Assembly: GCA_963786975.1 (NCBI GenBank)
Contig: CAWBBE010000005.1
Span: forward strand, 124,001 to 188,000
DNA length: 64,000 nt
Source: Palsa-506 sp963786975
Lineage (GTDB): Bacteria; Actinomycetota; Actinomycetes; Streptosporangiales; Streptosporangiaceae
Direction of reading: 5' to 3'
Shown: positions 1 to 11,600 of the stretch, piece after piece
How the letters are laid out: every line of letters starts with the position of its first letter
Position numbering within the stretch: position 1 is the first letter of the stretch
Program-made: the position numbers and the translations under genes
Notes under the pieces: generated by a model
Seen by the model: the letters and a program-made list of their open reading frames with translations, nothing else
Databases searched by the model: none
Told to the model about the DNA's origin: nothing

Positions 1-1308
1 GACTCCCGCAGCGCCAGCGCGCAGCTGCCACCACGCACAGCAGCGCGCCAATCCATGTCGGCGACGGCGGCGCCGCGCACGTCCCGACGGCTCCTCCCGC
101 GAACAGCGCCCACCAGCCCGCAGCCGAGATAGGCGGCCGACGTGAGGACGGCCGCGCGCAGGCTCCGCCGCGCGGCCCCCAGGGCGTGCAGGCCCGTGCC
201 GGCGCCGACCGGCGCATGGCCTGGCCCATGACGAAAAGCGTCTGCGGCAGCACCAGCGGGTAGGTCGGCCGCCAGATCGGGCCGAGCAGCCAGTCCCCGA
301 GCCCCCTCGGTAGCGCCACCAGCAGCACGACTCCCCAGGCGAGCCCGACGCAGCGCGAGTCCACCGCTGATGAGCAGGCAGAACAGCGGCAGGTGCCGTG
401 GCGAGCGACGCAGGACTCGGGCGGCCTCCGGAATGGTGACCAGGGACATCCCGAGGAAGAGGATCGTGAATGGGGCCCATCAGCGTGGCGGCAGCCTGCA
501 CGTAGCCCAACAGCGGCCAGGCCCAGAATGAGGCCGATGCCGTAGGTGCGCAGCTGGGCCGCGGCGCTGTAGGACGTGCCCTCCGCGAGGTAGCGGGGCC
601 CGAGGTCACGATGCCGCGACACCCACTCCCATGTGCCCGACAGCCTGGGGATGACCCGGGCCTGCAGCGGCCCGACGGCGGCGGCGACAGCCGCCGCCGC
701 GCCCCACGCGAAGACGAACCAGAACACGTTCGCGTGACCGGTCACCCGCAGGAGCACCAGGGCGGGAAGCAGCGTCACCGCCCAGACGATGTCGTTGAGG
801 AATGCCTGGCTGCCGCGCCCGAGCGCGAAGAACGAATATCGCCAGCTGTCCTGCAGCAGCAGTCCTGGCAGCGTCAGCCCGAGCGCGAGGAAGGCGGACC
901 TGACCGCGCCGCCGAGCAGCGCGGCCGCCGCGAGCACGCAGGCGCCGGTGGCCAGGCCCACGACCGCGGCGGTCCCGGTGCAGCTCGGCGACGGCACGCC
1001 GCCAGGTCGGGAGGTCCGTGCCGCTGAACCTGACCATCAGCGGGTCGGTGGCAAGGCCGCGTGACGCGTTAAGCGCGAACGCGTAGGTCACGTAGGCGAG
1101 GCTGAAGGCACCGAACTGCACCGCCCCCAGCGTCGCGGACCACGTAGATGCTCACGGCGAAGTTGGTCAGGCTGGACACCGCCTGGTCCGCGACACCCCA
1201 GCCAAGACGGCGGCCGCCTGGCGCCGCAGCCGCCAGAACGCCGCTAGCCGCTGACCCCCCCAGACCGCGCCCGGCTGTCCCGGCACGGGCATCCGCTTCA
1301 GCCGCCAT
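1..1308 (-). CDS. Polysaccharide flippase-like membrane protein, frameshifted and cut by the window edge
   Basis: The product looks like a Wzx/MATE-type lipid-linked polysaccharide exporter of the inner membrane. The N-terminal piece (about 1308-1145) reads LGWGVADQAVSSLTNFAVS, a typical first helix of actinobacterial flippases. The next piece (about 1121-970, another frame) reads FGAFSLAYVTYAFALNASRG. A third frame (about 960-540) gives hydrophobic stretches such as AFLNDIVWAVTLLPALVLL and FWFVFAWGAAAAVAAAVG. At least three frame changes (near 1145, 970 and 500) are needed to join them, and the C-terminal helices run off the left edge. The sugar genes at 8.7-12.8 kb suggest surface glycan export, but they are not adjacent. 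I cannot separate real decay from sequencing error here. The family call rests on hydrophobic pattern and wording, not on a catalytic motif. Confidence 0.5.
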
Positions 1309-2079
1309 GCGTACCGCCCTGCGAGCCGGCGGTCATACGAAGCATGCGGGCGGCTGGGGCATTAACGTCTCTCATCGGCAGGCCGGGTGCTAGGTCGGCG
1401 CGCCAGCCGCGACGGCGGGGCGCCACGTTCCAGGGCCACCTGTCCGGCTGCGGCGAGGTTGTTCACAACGATGCCCAGCCGCGGCTATGCGCCGTAGCCA
1501 GTCGCGTTGCACCGGCCGGACCGGCTGGTGATATCGCCGGGCGGCGGCGCGCAGGACGCCGGGATCGTGTTCCTCGCGCCGGCCGAGGTCCGGCCAGCCG
1601 AACTGGTGCGCCGTCATCTGCAGGACGGATGCCAGAACAGCTCTGGTGTAGCCGCGATCACCCGTGACGAAAACCTTATTCACCAGCCCGAGGCACCTTG
1701 GAGCTAAGTCAGGCGGGACCAGCCCCGCAACTACTGACCTCAAGACGCCCCGGCCCTGATACAGCCCGGGCGCAATCGCTTTATGGTAACAGGCGCATGC
1801 CGCTGCACGTCTGGCCGGAAAACCGGATCTCAGCCGGGCGTGCGCCAGCGGACGGGCAGGTGCCGGCGGCGAGCCGGCGCGGTGCCGGAGCGAGGACGAG
1901 ATGCTGGTGCCGGGCACCGGCGGTACCGGGTCCGCCAGCATGCGTATCCGGGCCTACTGGAACGCTGGCCAGGCGCTGGCTGCCGTGGCCGATGCCGGCC
2001 GACGCTGACGGCATATTGTGGTACCGCAGGCGGCGCTATTCCGTTTCCGGAATCGTTTACCGGCGCCGCTATCTTATGA
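1309..2079. other. Region without an assignable gene
   Basis: No frame here gives a protein I recognise. On the minus strand around 1770-1600 a coding-like stretch (LVNKVFVTGDRGYTRAVLAS) is followed by material that would continue only after a frame change near 1570. It could be the remains of a glycan gene upstream of the flippase. The rest resembles out-of-frame GC-rich sequence. Confidence 0.3.
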
Positions 2080-3105
2080 TCGTGCCATGCCGTCTTAGCC
2101 ACGTACCATCCGGCCTTGGCCGAGTGTTTCAACGCGAATTTAGCCAAGCGCGCCAGCTCGGATAGACCGCGGTGCGGTGACGCGTCAGGCCCGGCGGTAG
2201 GAGAGTTCGAGGGCGACGCTGTGCACAGGGCCTGGTCATCGTCATCCGCTAGCTTGATCTCGGCGGCGGCAACGTTGCTTTCAAGCTGCTCGAGGCTCGA
2301 TGCGCCGGGGATCGCGGCCACGGCCGGGCGATGGATGACCCAGGCCATCGCGATCTGCGCGGCAGATGCGTCGTGCGCGTCCGCCACCTCCCGCAGGACT
2401 CCAGCAGGCCGCGGGTGCGCTCCAGGTTTTCCGGCCGGAACAGTGGACTGGTTGCCCGCACCCGGTTCAGCGGCGGGTGGCCTCGTGGTACCTGGCCGAT
2501 AGCACCGTGTGCCAGCGGGCTGAAGGCGACGATGACGTGGCCGTGCGATCGGCGAACGGCAGCAGGGCTGCCTCTGCCGAGCGATCAAGAGGCTATATCG
2601 TACCTGATTGCTCAGGATCCGGCTGCCAAGCGCTTCCTCGGCAGCGCGCCAGCGCCGCAGCGAGTAGTTGCTGACACCCACCTCGCCGACCAGCCCGGCT
2701 TGCCGCATGCTGCGCATGCCGCGCATGATCGTCCAGTCGGGCACCAGCGGATTCGGCCAATGCACCTGGTACAGGTCTAGGCGCCTGACCCCGAGTCGGT
2801 TTGCGCTGGCCAGCGCACGCTGCCTTACTGCCATGGCGGCGGCACGATGGGTACCATCTTCGTTGCGAGGAAGGCCGACTCGCGGTCCTCCCGAGGGCCC
2901 GGCCAGTATCCGCTCGCTGCGGCCCGCACCGTAGATCTCGGCAGTATCGAAAGGGTGACTCCCAGCTGCAGCGCGCGGCGGACGATGGCGGACGCCTCCC
3001 GTGTGGCATACGGGTCGCCGTAACCCCACTCCTCGGATCCGAATTGCCAGGTGCCGAGACCGATTTAGAAATATTCTTGTCGGTATCGACGTCCAGGTAA
3101 CGCAT
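2080..3105 (-). CDS. Aldo/keto reductase, frameshifted
   Basis: An NADPH-dependent aldo/keto reductase of the TIM-barrel superfamily, probably cytosolic, substrate unknown. From the ATG at 3105 the first frame reads RYLDVDTDKNISK. A second frame supplies GLGTWQFGSEEWGYGD. A third supplies FDTAEIYGAGRSE with the active-site Asp and Tyr, LDLYQVHWPNPLVPDW, then GVSNYSLRRW and SNQVRYSLL. The C-terminal part has AIPGASSLEQLESNVAA, the usual cofactor-binding end. Breaks lie near 3060, 2940, 2595-2480 and 2220. The stop is uncertain because the last frame stays open; I ended it after the AWHDHK stretch. At about 340 residues it is of normal family length. The number of breaks is high for one small gene, so either a pseudogene or poor consensus is possible. 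Confidence 0.65.
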
Positions 3106-3119
3106 AACTCAAGTCCGCG

Positions 3120-6100
3120 CAGCAGATGGATCGGCGGCATGTTAGTACTATCCTGCGCAAGGCGGCCAAGGCCAGGGGGACCCATCCGCTGTCCCAGCGG
3201 TGCGCCATGTTCTGCGGTGTCTCTGTCAAGTGGGCAATGCCCTCCGAGGTCAGCAGCCGGTCGTAATCTGAATCGATCGGTCCGTACAAGGAGTACCCGC
3301 CGACCCAGATCCGGGTTAGTCAAGAATGGCGCTTTGTGCGCATCGATGAAGGCGGTCGTCAGCCGGTAATTGGCCTGGAAGTTAGCATCGGTACCGTAGG
3401 CAGCTGCCGAATCGGCGCCGAACTGGTCGTACGTCGACATATTGGCCGGGAAGTCCCAGGATGCCGCCAGGGTGAACATCCGGGATGCCGCAAAATGAGA
3501 TCCTGTCCTCCTATGCCAGATTTCGAGAAGCCGATTAGCCAGTTCTGCTCGTTGCCAGTGGTGGCCAGATTATTTTGTGCCCAGGGCACCAGCTCCTTGG
3601 ACATGAAGGTGTCGTACTGGACAGCCGAGTCGACGGGATTATCGGCAAACCAGGGATCGATCCCGAACGAGGGCTCGATGATCGTCAGGTTGTACTGGTC
3701 CTGCGCGTCCAGCCCGCGCAGGGTTGCAGCCCGTCGCCGAAGCTGCTGCCCAGCCCGGCCTCAACCGGGAGTACGAACAAGAAGCTGTGCGGTACGCCGG
3801 GAGCCGGGTTCGTGGGACGCAGCACTCGCAGTACCTGAGGGCCGTCCGAGTCGTTGGCCGAGATGACGTCATAGGATGCCATGCCGTTGGCGTCGGTGCC
3901 CAGGTAGTGAACCTCGAAAGCCCGCTGGCCGCCGCCTGACCAGTTGTCCGCCTGGCCGGTACCGAACGCTACGATGCCCGGGCGCGCCGCCGGACAGGTT
4001 GGTATCACCGACGGCTATCCGTTCGACACCGTCCGCAGCAGGGACGATCGTGGACCCGGTCACGATCAGCTTCAGCGGGTGCCCGCCGGCGAGCGGCCCG
4101 CTGTTGTAGGTGCTGCCGAGCTGGGTCCAGTTGGCCGCGCTGGCCGAACAGCATCAGGTCCGGGCTGCCGTTGTTCCAGTTGTAGATGCCGACGTAGGCG
4201 TTCTGTCCGCCGTTTTGCGACCCGCACCATCGGCCCGATCCACTGGCCCCCGCGTCAGCTGCGTCGAGGTGACCGTCACCTGGGAAAACTGGTCACTCGG
4301 ATAGGACTCCGCGGTCCGGATGTCACCGGACACAGCCCGGCACCGCGGTTCCCGCCACCACCTGCGAGGCGATCGCCAGCCCGCCGTCGGCTGATGTCGG
4401 TCCAGTTCGAGCCCAGGCTGCCATCGGCCCGGTTGAAGTCATCCGAGCCGGGCGTGGTCGTGGTGGCCGCACAGGTGACGGCCACGTTGGTGACGTTGGC
4501 GGCGGCGATGGTGCCGGAGCCGTTGGACACCGTGCACGTCTGGCCGGACGGGTAGGTCTTCACCGTGACGCTGTACGGTGTTCCGCCGGGCAGCGCGGTG
4601 CCGAAGGTGAACGGGCCGTTGGCGGTGACGCTGAGGTTGTCCCCGCCGTTGTCCTGCAGTACCACCGTGCCGGTCAGCCCGGAAACGGCCCCGCCGACCG
4701 TATAGGTGGTCCCGCCGCCGGTGACACTTGCGCCGGACCAGTTGTCGACCTGGCCGGTGCCGAAGGACATGATGCCCGGCGCGCCGCCGGTCAGGCTGGT
4801 GTCCGTGGCCGTTATCCGCTGAATGCCGTTTTGCAGGAAGGAGATCGTGGAACCGACCACCATGAGCTGCAGCTGGGTGCCCGCGGCCAGCGCCCCGCTG
4901 TTGTAGGTGCTGCCGAGCTGGGTCCAGTTGCTGCCGCTTCGCTTGAACAGCATCAGGTTCGGGCTGCCGTTGTTCCAGTTGTAGATGCCGACGTAGGCGT
5001 TCTGCCCGCCGTTCTGGGCCCGGACCATCGGCCCGATCCACTGGCCCCCGGTCAGCTGCGTCGAGGTGACCTCTACCTGCGAATACTGGTCGCTGGCGTA
5101 CGTCTCGGCGGTCCGGATGTCGCCGGTGACCACCGACGCGGAGGTTCCGGCCACCGCCTGGGAGGTGATCGCCAGCCCGCCGTCGCTGATGTCGGTCCAG
5201 TTCGGGCCCAGGCTGCCGTCGGCCCGGTTGAAGTCATCCGAGCCGGATGTCCCCGAAGTGGCCGTGCAGGTGACGGCGACGTTGGTGACGTTGGCGCCGT
5301 CGATGGTGCCGGACCCGGTGGCGACGGTGCAGGTCTGACCGGCGGGGTTGGTCAACACCGTCACGTTGTACGGTGCCGCCGGACAGCGTGGTGGCGAAGG
5401 TGAACGGGCCGTTGGCGCTCACGCTGAGGTTGTCGCCGCCGTTGTCCTGCAGGACGACCGGCCCGAGAGGCCGGAGACGGTGCCGCCGACGGTAAGCTAG
5501 GACGTTGGTGGTGCAGGTGACGGCGACGTTGGTGACGTTGGCGGCGCCGACGGTGCCCGACCCGTTGGTCACCGTGCAGGTCTGACCGGCGGGGTTGGTC
5601 TGCACCGTCGACGCTGTAGGCGGCGCCGCCGGCCAGCTGGGTGGCGAAGGTGAAGGCGCCGTTGGCGCTGACGCTGAGGTTGTCGCCGCCGTTGTCCTGC
5701 AGCACCACCGTACCGGACAGCCCCGAGACCGTGCCGCCGACGGAATACTGCGGTGGTCGTGCAGGCGACGGCCACGTTGGTGACGTTGGCGGCTCCGATG
5801 GTGCCGGAGCCGTTGGTCACGGTGCAGGTCTGACCGGCGGGGTTGGTCAGCACCGTCGACCCTATAGGCGGCGCCGCCGGCCACCAGGGTGGCGAAGGTG
5901 AACGGCTCCATTGGCGCTGACGCTGAGATTATCGCCGCCGTTGTCCTGGAGCACGACGGTGCCCGAGCAGCCCCGAGACCGCCCCACCGACCGAGAAGCT
6001 GCCCCCGACACGTCCCCGCCGGACCAGTTGTCGGCCGTGGCTGGTGCCGAAGGCCATGATGCCCGGCGCCCCACCGGTGAGGGTGGAGTCGGTGGCGCGA

Positions 6101-8230
6101 TATCCGCTGAACACCGTTCTGCAGGAACGAGATCGTGGAACCGGCACCGTGACCTGCAGCTGGGTCCCAGCGGCCAGCGCCCCGCTGTTGTAGGTGCTGC
6201 CGAGCTGGGTCCAGTTGCTGCCGCTTCGCTTGAACAGCATCAGGTTCGGGCTGCCGTTGTTCCAGATGTAGATGCCGACGTAGGCGTTCTGGCCGCCGTT
6301 CTGGGCCCGCACCATCGGCCCGATCCACTGGCCCCCGGTCAGCTGCGTCGAGGTGACTTCGACCTGGGAAAACTGATCACTCGCGTACGACTCCGCGGTC
6401 CGGATGTCACCGGAGACCCCGCACGCGAGGTCCCCGCCACCGCCTGCGAGGCGATCGCCAGCCCACCGTCGCTGATATCGGTCCAGTTCGGCCCCAGGCT
6501 GCCGTCCGCCCGGTTGAAATCATCCGAGCCGCTCGTGGCGGAATTGGCCGTGCAGGTGACGGCGACGTTGGTGACGTTGGCGGCGGCGATGGTGCCGGAG
6601 CCGCTGGCCACCGTGCAGGTCTGCCCGGCCGGGTTGGTCTTCACCGTCACGCTGTAAGCCGCCCGCCGGGCCAGCTCGGTGGCGAACGTGAACGTGCCGT
6701 TCGCGGTGACGCTGAGGTTATCCCCGCCGTTGTCCTGCAGCACCACCGTCCCGGACAGCCCGGACACGGCCCCGCCGACCGTGCAGGTGCCCGCGGGGCG
6801 TGCCACCAGACCAGTTGTCGACCGTGCCGGTGCCGTAGGACATGATGCCCGGCGCGCCGCCGGTCAGGCTGGTGTTGGTGGCGGATATCCGCTGAACACC
6901 GTTCTGCAGGAACGAGATCGTCGAGCCGGACGCCTTGACCTGCAGCTGGGTCCCCGCCGCCAGCGCCCCGCTGTTATAGGTGCCGCCGAGCTGGGTCCAG
7001 GTCCCGCTCCGCCGCTTCGCTTGAACAACCGCAGGTTCGGGCCGCCGTTGTTCCAGCTGTAGATACCGAGGTAGGCGCTTCGCCCGCCGTTTTGCGCCCG
7101 CACCATCGGCCCGATCCACTGGCCCCCGGTCAGCTGCGTCGAGGTGACCGCAACCTGGGAATACTGATCGCTCGCGTACGACTCCGCGGTCCGGATGTCA
7201 CCGGTCAGCCCGGCACTCGACCGTCCCCGCCACCACCTGGGAGGTGATCGCCAGCCCGCCGTCGCTGATGTCAGTCCAGTTCGGCCCCAGCGGTCCGTCG
7301 GCCCGGTTGAAATCATCCGAGCCGCTCGTGGCGGAATTGGTCGTGCAGGAGACGGCGACGCTGGTCACGTTGGCGGCGGCGATGGTGCCGGAGCCGCTCG
7401 AGACCGTGCAGGCCTGGCCGGTCGGGTTCGTCTTCACCGTGACGCTGTAGGCGGCGCCGCCGGGCAGCGCGGTGCCGAAGGTGAAAGGGCCGTTGGCGGT
7501 GACGCTCAGGTTATCCCCGCCGTTGTCCTGCAGCACCACCGTGCCGGACAGCCCGGAAACGGCCCCGCCGACCGTATAGCTGGTCGGGATATCCCCGCCC
7601 GACCAGTTGTCGACCTGCCCGGTGCCATAGGACATGATGCCCGGCGCGCCGCGGTCAGGCTGGTGTTCGTGGCCGTTATCCGCTGAATACCGTTTTGCAG
7701 GAACGAGATCGTCGAGCCGGCCGGGGTGACCTGCAGCTCGGTCCCAGCCGACAGCGCCCCGCTGTTATAGGTGCCGCCGAGCTGGGTCCAGGTGCTCCGC
7801 CGCTTCGCTTGAACAACTGCAGGTTCGGGCTGCCGTTGTTCCACTTGTAGATACCGAGTAGGCGTTCGCCCGCCGTTTTGGGCCCGGCACCATCGGCCCG
7901 ATCCACTGGCCCCCGGTCAGCTGCGTCGAGGTGACCGCCACCTGCGAATACTGATCACTCGTATACGCTCTCCGCGTTCCGGGTGTCACCCGTCACCCCG
8001 GCACTCGCGGTCCCGGCCACGACCTGCGAGGCGATCGCCAGCCCACCGTCATTTATCTTGGTCCAGCTCGTGCCAAGGCTGCCGTCGGCCCGGTTGAAGT
8101 TGTCAGCGGCGGTTGCGGCGAGGGCGTGCTGGGCGAAGGCGAACGGGGAGACGAGAAGAGCGCAGAGGACCAGCAATCTCAGCAGCAGGCGGGCTCCGGA
8201 GCGTGAATTTGGTGGCGCAGTTCTAATCAT
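3120..8230 (-). CDS. Giant secreted modular protein: five lectin-like repeats, six GGDN repeats, C-terminal alpha/beta hydrolase
   Basis: A signal peptide starts at the ATG at 8230 (basic n-region, then LLLRLLVLCALLVSPFAFA and an AHALAA-type cleavage site). Five copies of a ~170-residue domain follow, starting NFNRADGSLG and ending GAPGIMSYGTGQVDNWSG, at about 8100-7590, 7315-6805, 6530-6010, 5240-4715 and 4440-3940. Their sequence suggests a concanavalin/LamG-like sugar-binding fold. Six ~85-residue modules (VVLQDNGGDNLSVTANG ... ANVTNVAVTCT) lie between them: one, one, three and one. The C-terminal part (about 3935-3120) resembles a polyester or feruloyl esterase, with GFSKSG as the nucleophile elbow and a final AHRWDSGW region that may carry the catalytic His. 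Many one-base frame breaks occur inside otherwise near-identical copies. A role in binding and cutting an extracellular polymer is inference. Confidence 0.6.
3940..8110 (-). repeat. Tandem ~790-bp coding repeat array
   Basis: The conserved CGGTTGAA-type segment encoding the NFNRADG motif recurs near 8093, 7304, 6514, 5230 and 4433. Spacing is about 789, 790, 1284 and 797 bp. The long interval holds two extra ~250-bp GGDN modules. Copies are near identical at the DNA level over long stretches, which points to recent duplication or gene conversion. Such arrays also promote misassembly and consensus errors. Confidence 0.8.
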
Positions 8231-8709
8231 GTCTCGGCCCAACCCCCGTTTGACGTGCTCACTTGCTGTGCGCCTGAGCGCGTGACATCGTCCACGGCTT
8301 TACGTCCGTTGTGCACTCCAGCGCGCTATGTTTGCCGCCTGGCCGACTGACGATCAAGCCGGTCAGCGGGTCATGATCGCTGTGCTTGCGCTGGAAAGCT
8401 CCAGCGCGGCTCTGCCAGGTCCCCAGCCGCGTCTACGGGGTTCATTCGCGTCCCAACCCCGGCACCTGGATGGCGGCGGCCACCGCGCCCGAACTCAGGC
8501 GCTGCGGGGCCGCCCTGAATTCAGGCGCAGCCGCATCCAAGCCCCACCTGCCTGGCCGCGGTTACCTGGAAGAGCACAATGCATCCATATCGCCCACCCC
8601 TCTCACCTCGCCAGGCTACGCGTTAAGTAAGCCACGCCATGGCCAGTCAAAGATGCGGCGCGGCGCTCGCCTCACCGCTCGCGGCCTGGCCATGGCTGCT
8701 GCACATCGC
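8231..8709. other. Intergenic region, no gene seen
   Basis: This 480-bp stretch lies between the start of the repeat protein and the stop of the PIG-L gene. Open frames here lack recognisable protein features. It should contain the promoter of the repeat protein near 8231-8330, but I see no convincing -35/-10 pair. Confidence 0.4.
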
Positions 8710-9402
8710 TCACTCCTTCGGAAGAGCAGCAGGTTGCAGCGGCTGATACTGGATCACGGACTTCGCGCAGCTGAACGCCTCGGCGTAGGGCGCCCGGCAT
8801 TCGACGCCGCGCAGCCGTCCCAGCCCGAGAAAGATCTCGTCGTCCCACCAATCGCGATCCCGCTGGGATGGGAAGCACTTGTGCAGCAACTCGACCTTGC
8901 GCCGGGCGATCTCGGCCGTCAAGGGGAAATACACCGCCGGGCGGCCGAGGTCGCCATCCCATTTCGGTATCTCGTACGCGAGGTAGAGCTGGTCGCGGAA
9001 GACGGTGGGCACGATCTCGCCGATTGTCCGGTGATCCTGATGCGCATCGCTCGCCGACGGCGCAAGGATAAGGTCCGGCGGGCCGGCCTGCGCTACTTCC
9101 TCCAGCGTGTCCTTTACCTGGCCCCAGACCGCGGGCAGCTGGCCCTCCGGCAGTTTATGCAGATCGACGGCAAGGCGCGCGCCCGGCAGAAAGGCGTCGG
9201 CCGCACTGCGTGCCTCCAGCTGGCGATCAGTGGTTCCGGTCAGCACGACGTATCGGGCCCGTAGGCCCGGGTAGCTCTCGGCGAGGCAGAGCAGCATCCC
9301 GCCAGCCCCGATCTCGATGTCATCGGGGTGCGCGCCAATCGCGAGCACGGAAAGCGGGGTGCCCGGCGGCGGTGCGAGATGCAGCGGCAGCACGCAGATC
9401 AC
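8710..9402 (-). CDS. PIG-L (LmbE) family N-deacetylase
   Basis: A metal-dependent deacetylase of the PIG-L/LmbE family, about 230 residues, probably cytosolic. These enzymes remove the acetyl group from N-acetylated sugars or sugar conjugates. The zinc motif AIGAHPDDIEIGAGG is near residue 25 and the second metal motif SDAHQDHRTIGE near residue 118. Its start overlaps the stop of the upstream nucleotidyltransferase by ATGA (9399-9402), so the two are translationally coupled. With the C-methyltransferase at 10276-11502 they form a three-gene unit, which suggests a deacylated or amino sugar in a nucleotide-sugar pathway. The exact substrate cannot be read from the sequence. MshB/Mca-type mycothiol enzymes share the fold, but the context favours surface sugars. 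Confidence 0.85.
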   Translation of the reverse strand: MICVLPLHLAPPPGTPLSVLAIGAHPDDIEIGAGGMLLCLAESYPGLRARYVVLTGTTDRQLEARSAADAFLPGARLAVDLHKLPEGQLPAVWGQVKDTLEEVAQAGPPDLILAPSASDAHQDHRTIGEIVPTVFRDQLYLAYEIPKWDGDLGRPAVYFPLTAEIARRKVELLHKCFPSQRDRDWWDDEIFLGLGRLRGVECRAPYAEAFSCAKSVIQYQPLQPAALPKE

Positions 9403-10261
9403 CGTGTCGGGGGAATGAACACTGGCGGCGGGCTGCTGGTCGGGATGGCCGGAGCGGCGCCGGTCGGCCTAGCCATGCCCGACCGCTCCGGGTCCCAGAC
9501 CATCCAGGGGCAGTTGCCCTCGTGGTACATCTCCTCCAGCTGAACGCGTTCCTTCACGGTATCCGCGGGTGACCAGTAGCCCTTGTACGGGTAGGCGAGG
9601 ACGCGTCCCTGCGGGACCAGTCGCACGAGCGCGTCCTCAACGAGGTCTTCGCCTTCGTTGAGGTAATCGAAGATCCCGGGTCGCAGCAGGAAGTAGCCGC
9701 CGTTCTCCCACTGGCGCAGGTCCCGCATGGGAGTCACGCCGGTGATGAGCCCGTCGTCGCCGATATCGACCACGTGATGCGACGACTGTGGCGGCACCGC
9801 GAGCAGCCCGGCCACTGCGCTGCTGGCCTCGAACCGCTCAATCATGTCGGGTAGCGGCGCGTTCGTCAGCACGTCCGCGTAGTTGGCCATGAACATCGGC
9901 TCGTTGCCGACGAAGCGTCGGACGCGGCGGAGCCGCTCGCCTATGGGCGAGTTGAGGCCAGTATCGACAAGTGTGATCCGCCAGTCGGAGATGTCGGTGC
10001 TGAACAACTTCACCTCACGGGCGCCGTTCTCCAGCACGAAGTCGTTAGACCTGGTCTCGTCGTAGCTCAGGAAGAAGTCCTTGACCGCCGAGGCGCCGTA
10101 GCCAAGGCAGAGGATGAAATCGGTATGCCCGAAATGTGCGTAGTAGCGCATGACGTGCCAGAGCAGCGGGCGCTCGCCGACCATCGCCATCGGCTTGGTC
10201 CGCTGGTGACGCCATCGCGCATCCGCATGCCCAGGCCACCGCAGAACAGCACGACCTTCAC
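9399..10261 (-). CDS. Sugar-1-phosphate nucleotidyltransferase (glucose-1-phosphate cytidylyltransferase-like)
   Basis: The enzyme transfers a nucleotide to a sugar 1-phosphate to make an NDP-sugar. From the GTG at 10261 it begins VVLFCGGLGMRMRDG, the nucleotide-binding loop (CGGLGxRxR), and continues after one missing base near 10200 with PMAMVGERPLLWHVMRYYAH and DFILCLGYGA, both characteristic of RfbF/DdhA cytidylyltransferases. MFMANYADVL carries the metal-binding Asp region, and ENGGYFLLRPGIFDYL and YPYKGYWSPADT follow. Total length is about 287 residues, somewhat longer than RfbF at the C-terminus. It sits 14 nt after the C-methyltransferase stop and overlaps the PIG-L gene. CTP versus dTTP specificity is an inference from wording. 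The break looks like a single missing base, not decay. Confidence 0.8.
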
Positions 10262-10275
10262 TGTCGGTACCTCAT

Positions 10276-11502
10276 TCAGATCACCTCAAGCGCGGGGATC
10301 GGGAAGACCAGCCGGCCGCCCCAGGACCGGACGTACTCGAGCTGCCGGTGGATCTCTTCCTTGAGATTCCAGGGCAGCACGAGCACGTAGTCAGGCTTGG
10401 TCTCGGCAAGACGCTCCGGCGCATGGATCGGGATATGCGTGCCGGGCAGGAACTTGCCCTGCTTCAGTGGGCTCCGGTCGACGGTGTACTCCAGCAGATC
10501 CGCCCGGATGCCGCAGTGGTTAAGCAGGGTGTTCCCCTTGCCCGGGGCGCCGTAGCCGGCGACCGACCGGCCCTCTGCGCCGCGGTCAGCAGGAACCCGA
10601 GCAGGTCGCTCTTGATCTGCAGAACCTCGCCGGCGAAGCCCTGGTGCCCGGCTACCGTGTGCAGCCCGGCCGACTCCTCCTTGTCGAGCACCGCTTTTAC
10701 TCGCGCGGTCGGCTCGCCAGCGGCTTGCTCGGGCCGGGCATAAACCCGCAGCGAGCCGCCGTGCGTGCCGAGCTCATCCACGTCGGCCACCCGCAGTCCC
10801 GCGGTGGCCAGCGCATGCGAGGCCGTCAGTAGCGATAGGTAGGAGAAATGCTCGTGGTAGATCGTGTCGTACTGCCGCCGCTCGATCAGCCGGAGCAGGT
10901 GCGGAAATTCCAGCGTCACCAGCCCTGAGTCGCTGACCAGCGCGCGCAGGCCGGCGGCAAAGCCGCAGATGTCAGGTACATGAGCGAAAACGTTGTTCGC
11001 GGCGACCAGGGCGGCCCGCCCGTACCGCTGTGCGATCTCCTGACCGGTCTCCGGCCCGAGGAAATTGCACCTCTGTCCGGATGCCCCGCGAGCGGGCAGC
11101 CTCGGCCACGTTGGCGGCCGGCTCGACGCCGAGCACCGGGATTCCCGCCGCCGCGAAGTGCTGCAGCAGGTAGCCGTCATTGCTCGCTACCTCGGTGACC
11201 AGGCTGCCGGCGGTCAGGCCGAGCCGGCCGATCATCGCCTGGGCGTACCGCTCCGCATGCGCCACCCAGGAGTCGGAATAGGATGAAAAATACGCATAAT
11301 CCGAGAAGATATGCTCACCGGATACATAAGCTGGCAGCTGCACGAGCAGGCACGAGCCGCACAGGCGCACATGCAGCGGATAGAAGATCTCCGGCTCGTC
11401 AAGCTGCTCCGCGGCGACGTAGCTCTCGCAGAGCGGGGACATCCCCAGGTCGACGAATGTATGCGTGAGGCTGGCGCCGCACAGTCGGCACGGGTGCGAC
11501 AA
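10276..11502 (-). CDS. Class I SAM methyltransferase, NDP-sugar C-methyltransferase type
   Basis: Three parts match the TylC3/CloU-type C-methyltransferases that add a methyl group to a keto carbon of an NDP-deoxysugar. The N-terminal zinc domain begins CRLCGASLTHTFVDLG, with CGSCLL further on. The SAM domain has VTEVASNDGYLLQHFAAAG and VLGVEPAANVAE. The C-terminal domain has VAGYGAPGKGNTLLNHCGI and PDYVLVLPWNLKEEI. YHEHFSYLSL carries the catalytic His/Tyr region. Two single-base breaks, near 11075 and 10555, separate the pieces; corrected length is about 410 residues, normal for the family. It is first in a probable operon with the nucleotidyltransferase and PIG-L gene and is divergent from a second C-methyltransferase at 11601. 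The sugar product is unknown. Confidence 0.82.
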
Positions 11503-11600
11503 AGACGTGACCCCCTAGGCTGACTCGCCAGAACCGAAAGCTGATGAGAATATGAGCGCCGGCCGAGTGCCGGTGATACATCGAGCAGGAGGGGGTTGCC

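Noticed and set aside
3940..8110. Could the repeat array be a CRISPR?
   Set aside because: Units are ~790 bp, encode protein and lack short identical repeats with unique spacers; no cas gene is nearby.
8386..9264. A 292-codon plus-strand frame
   Set aside because: Mostly antisense to the PIG-L gene; the part outside it shows no protein signature.
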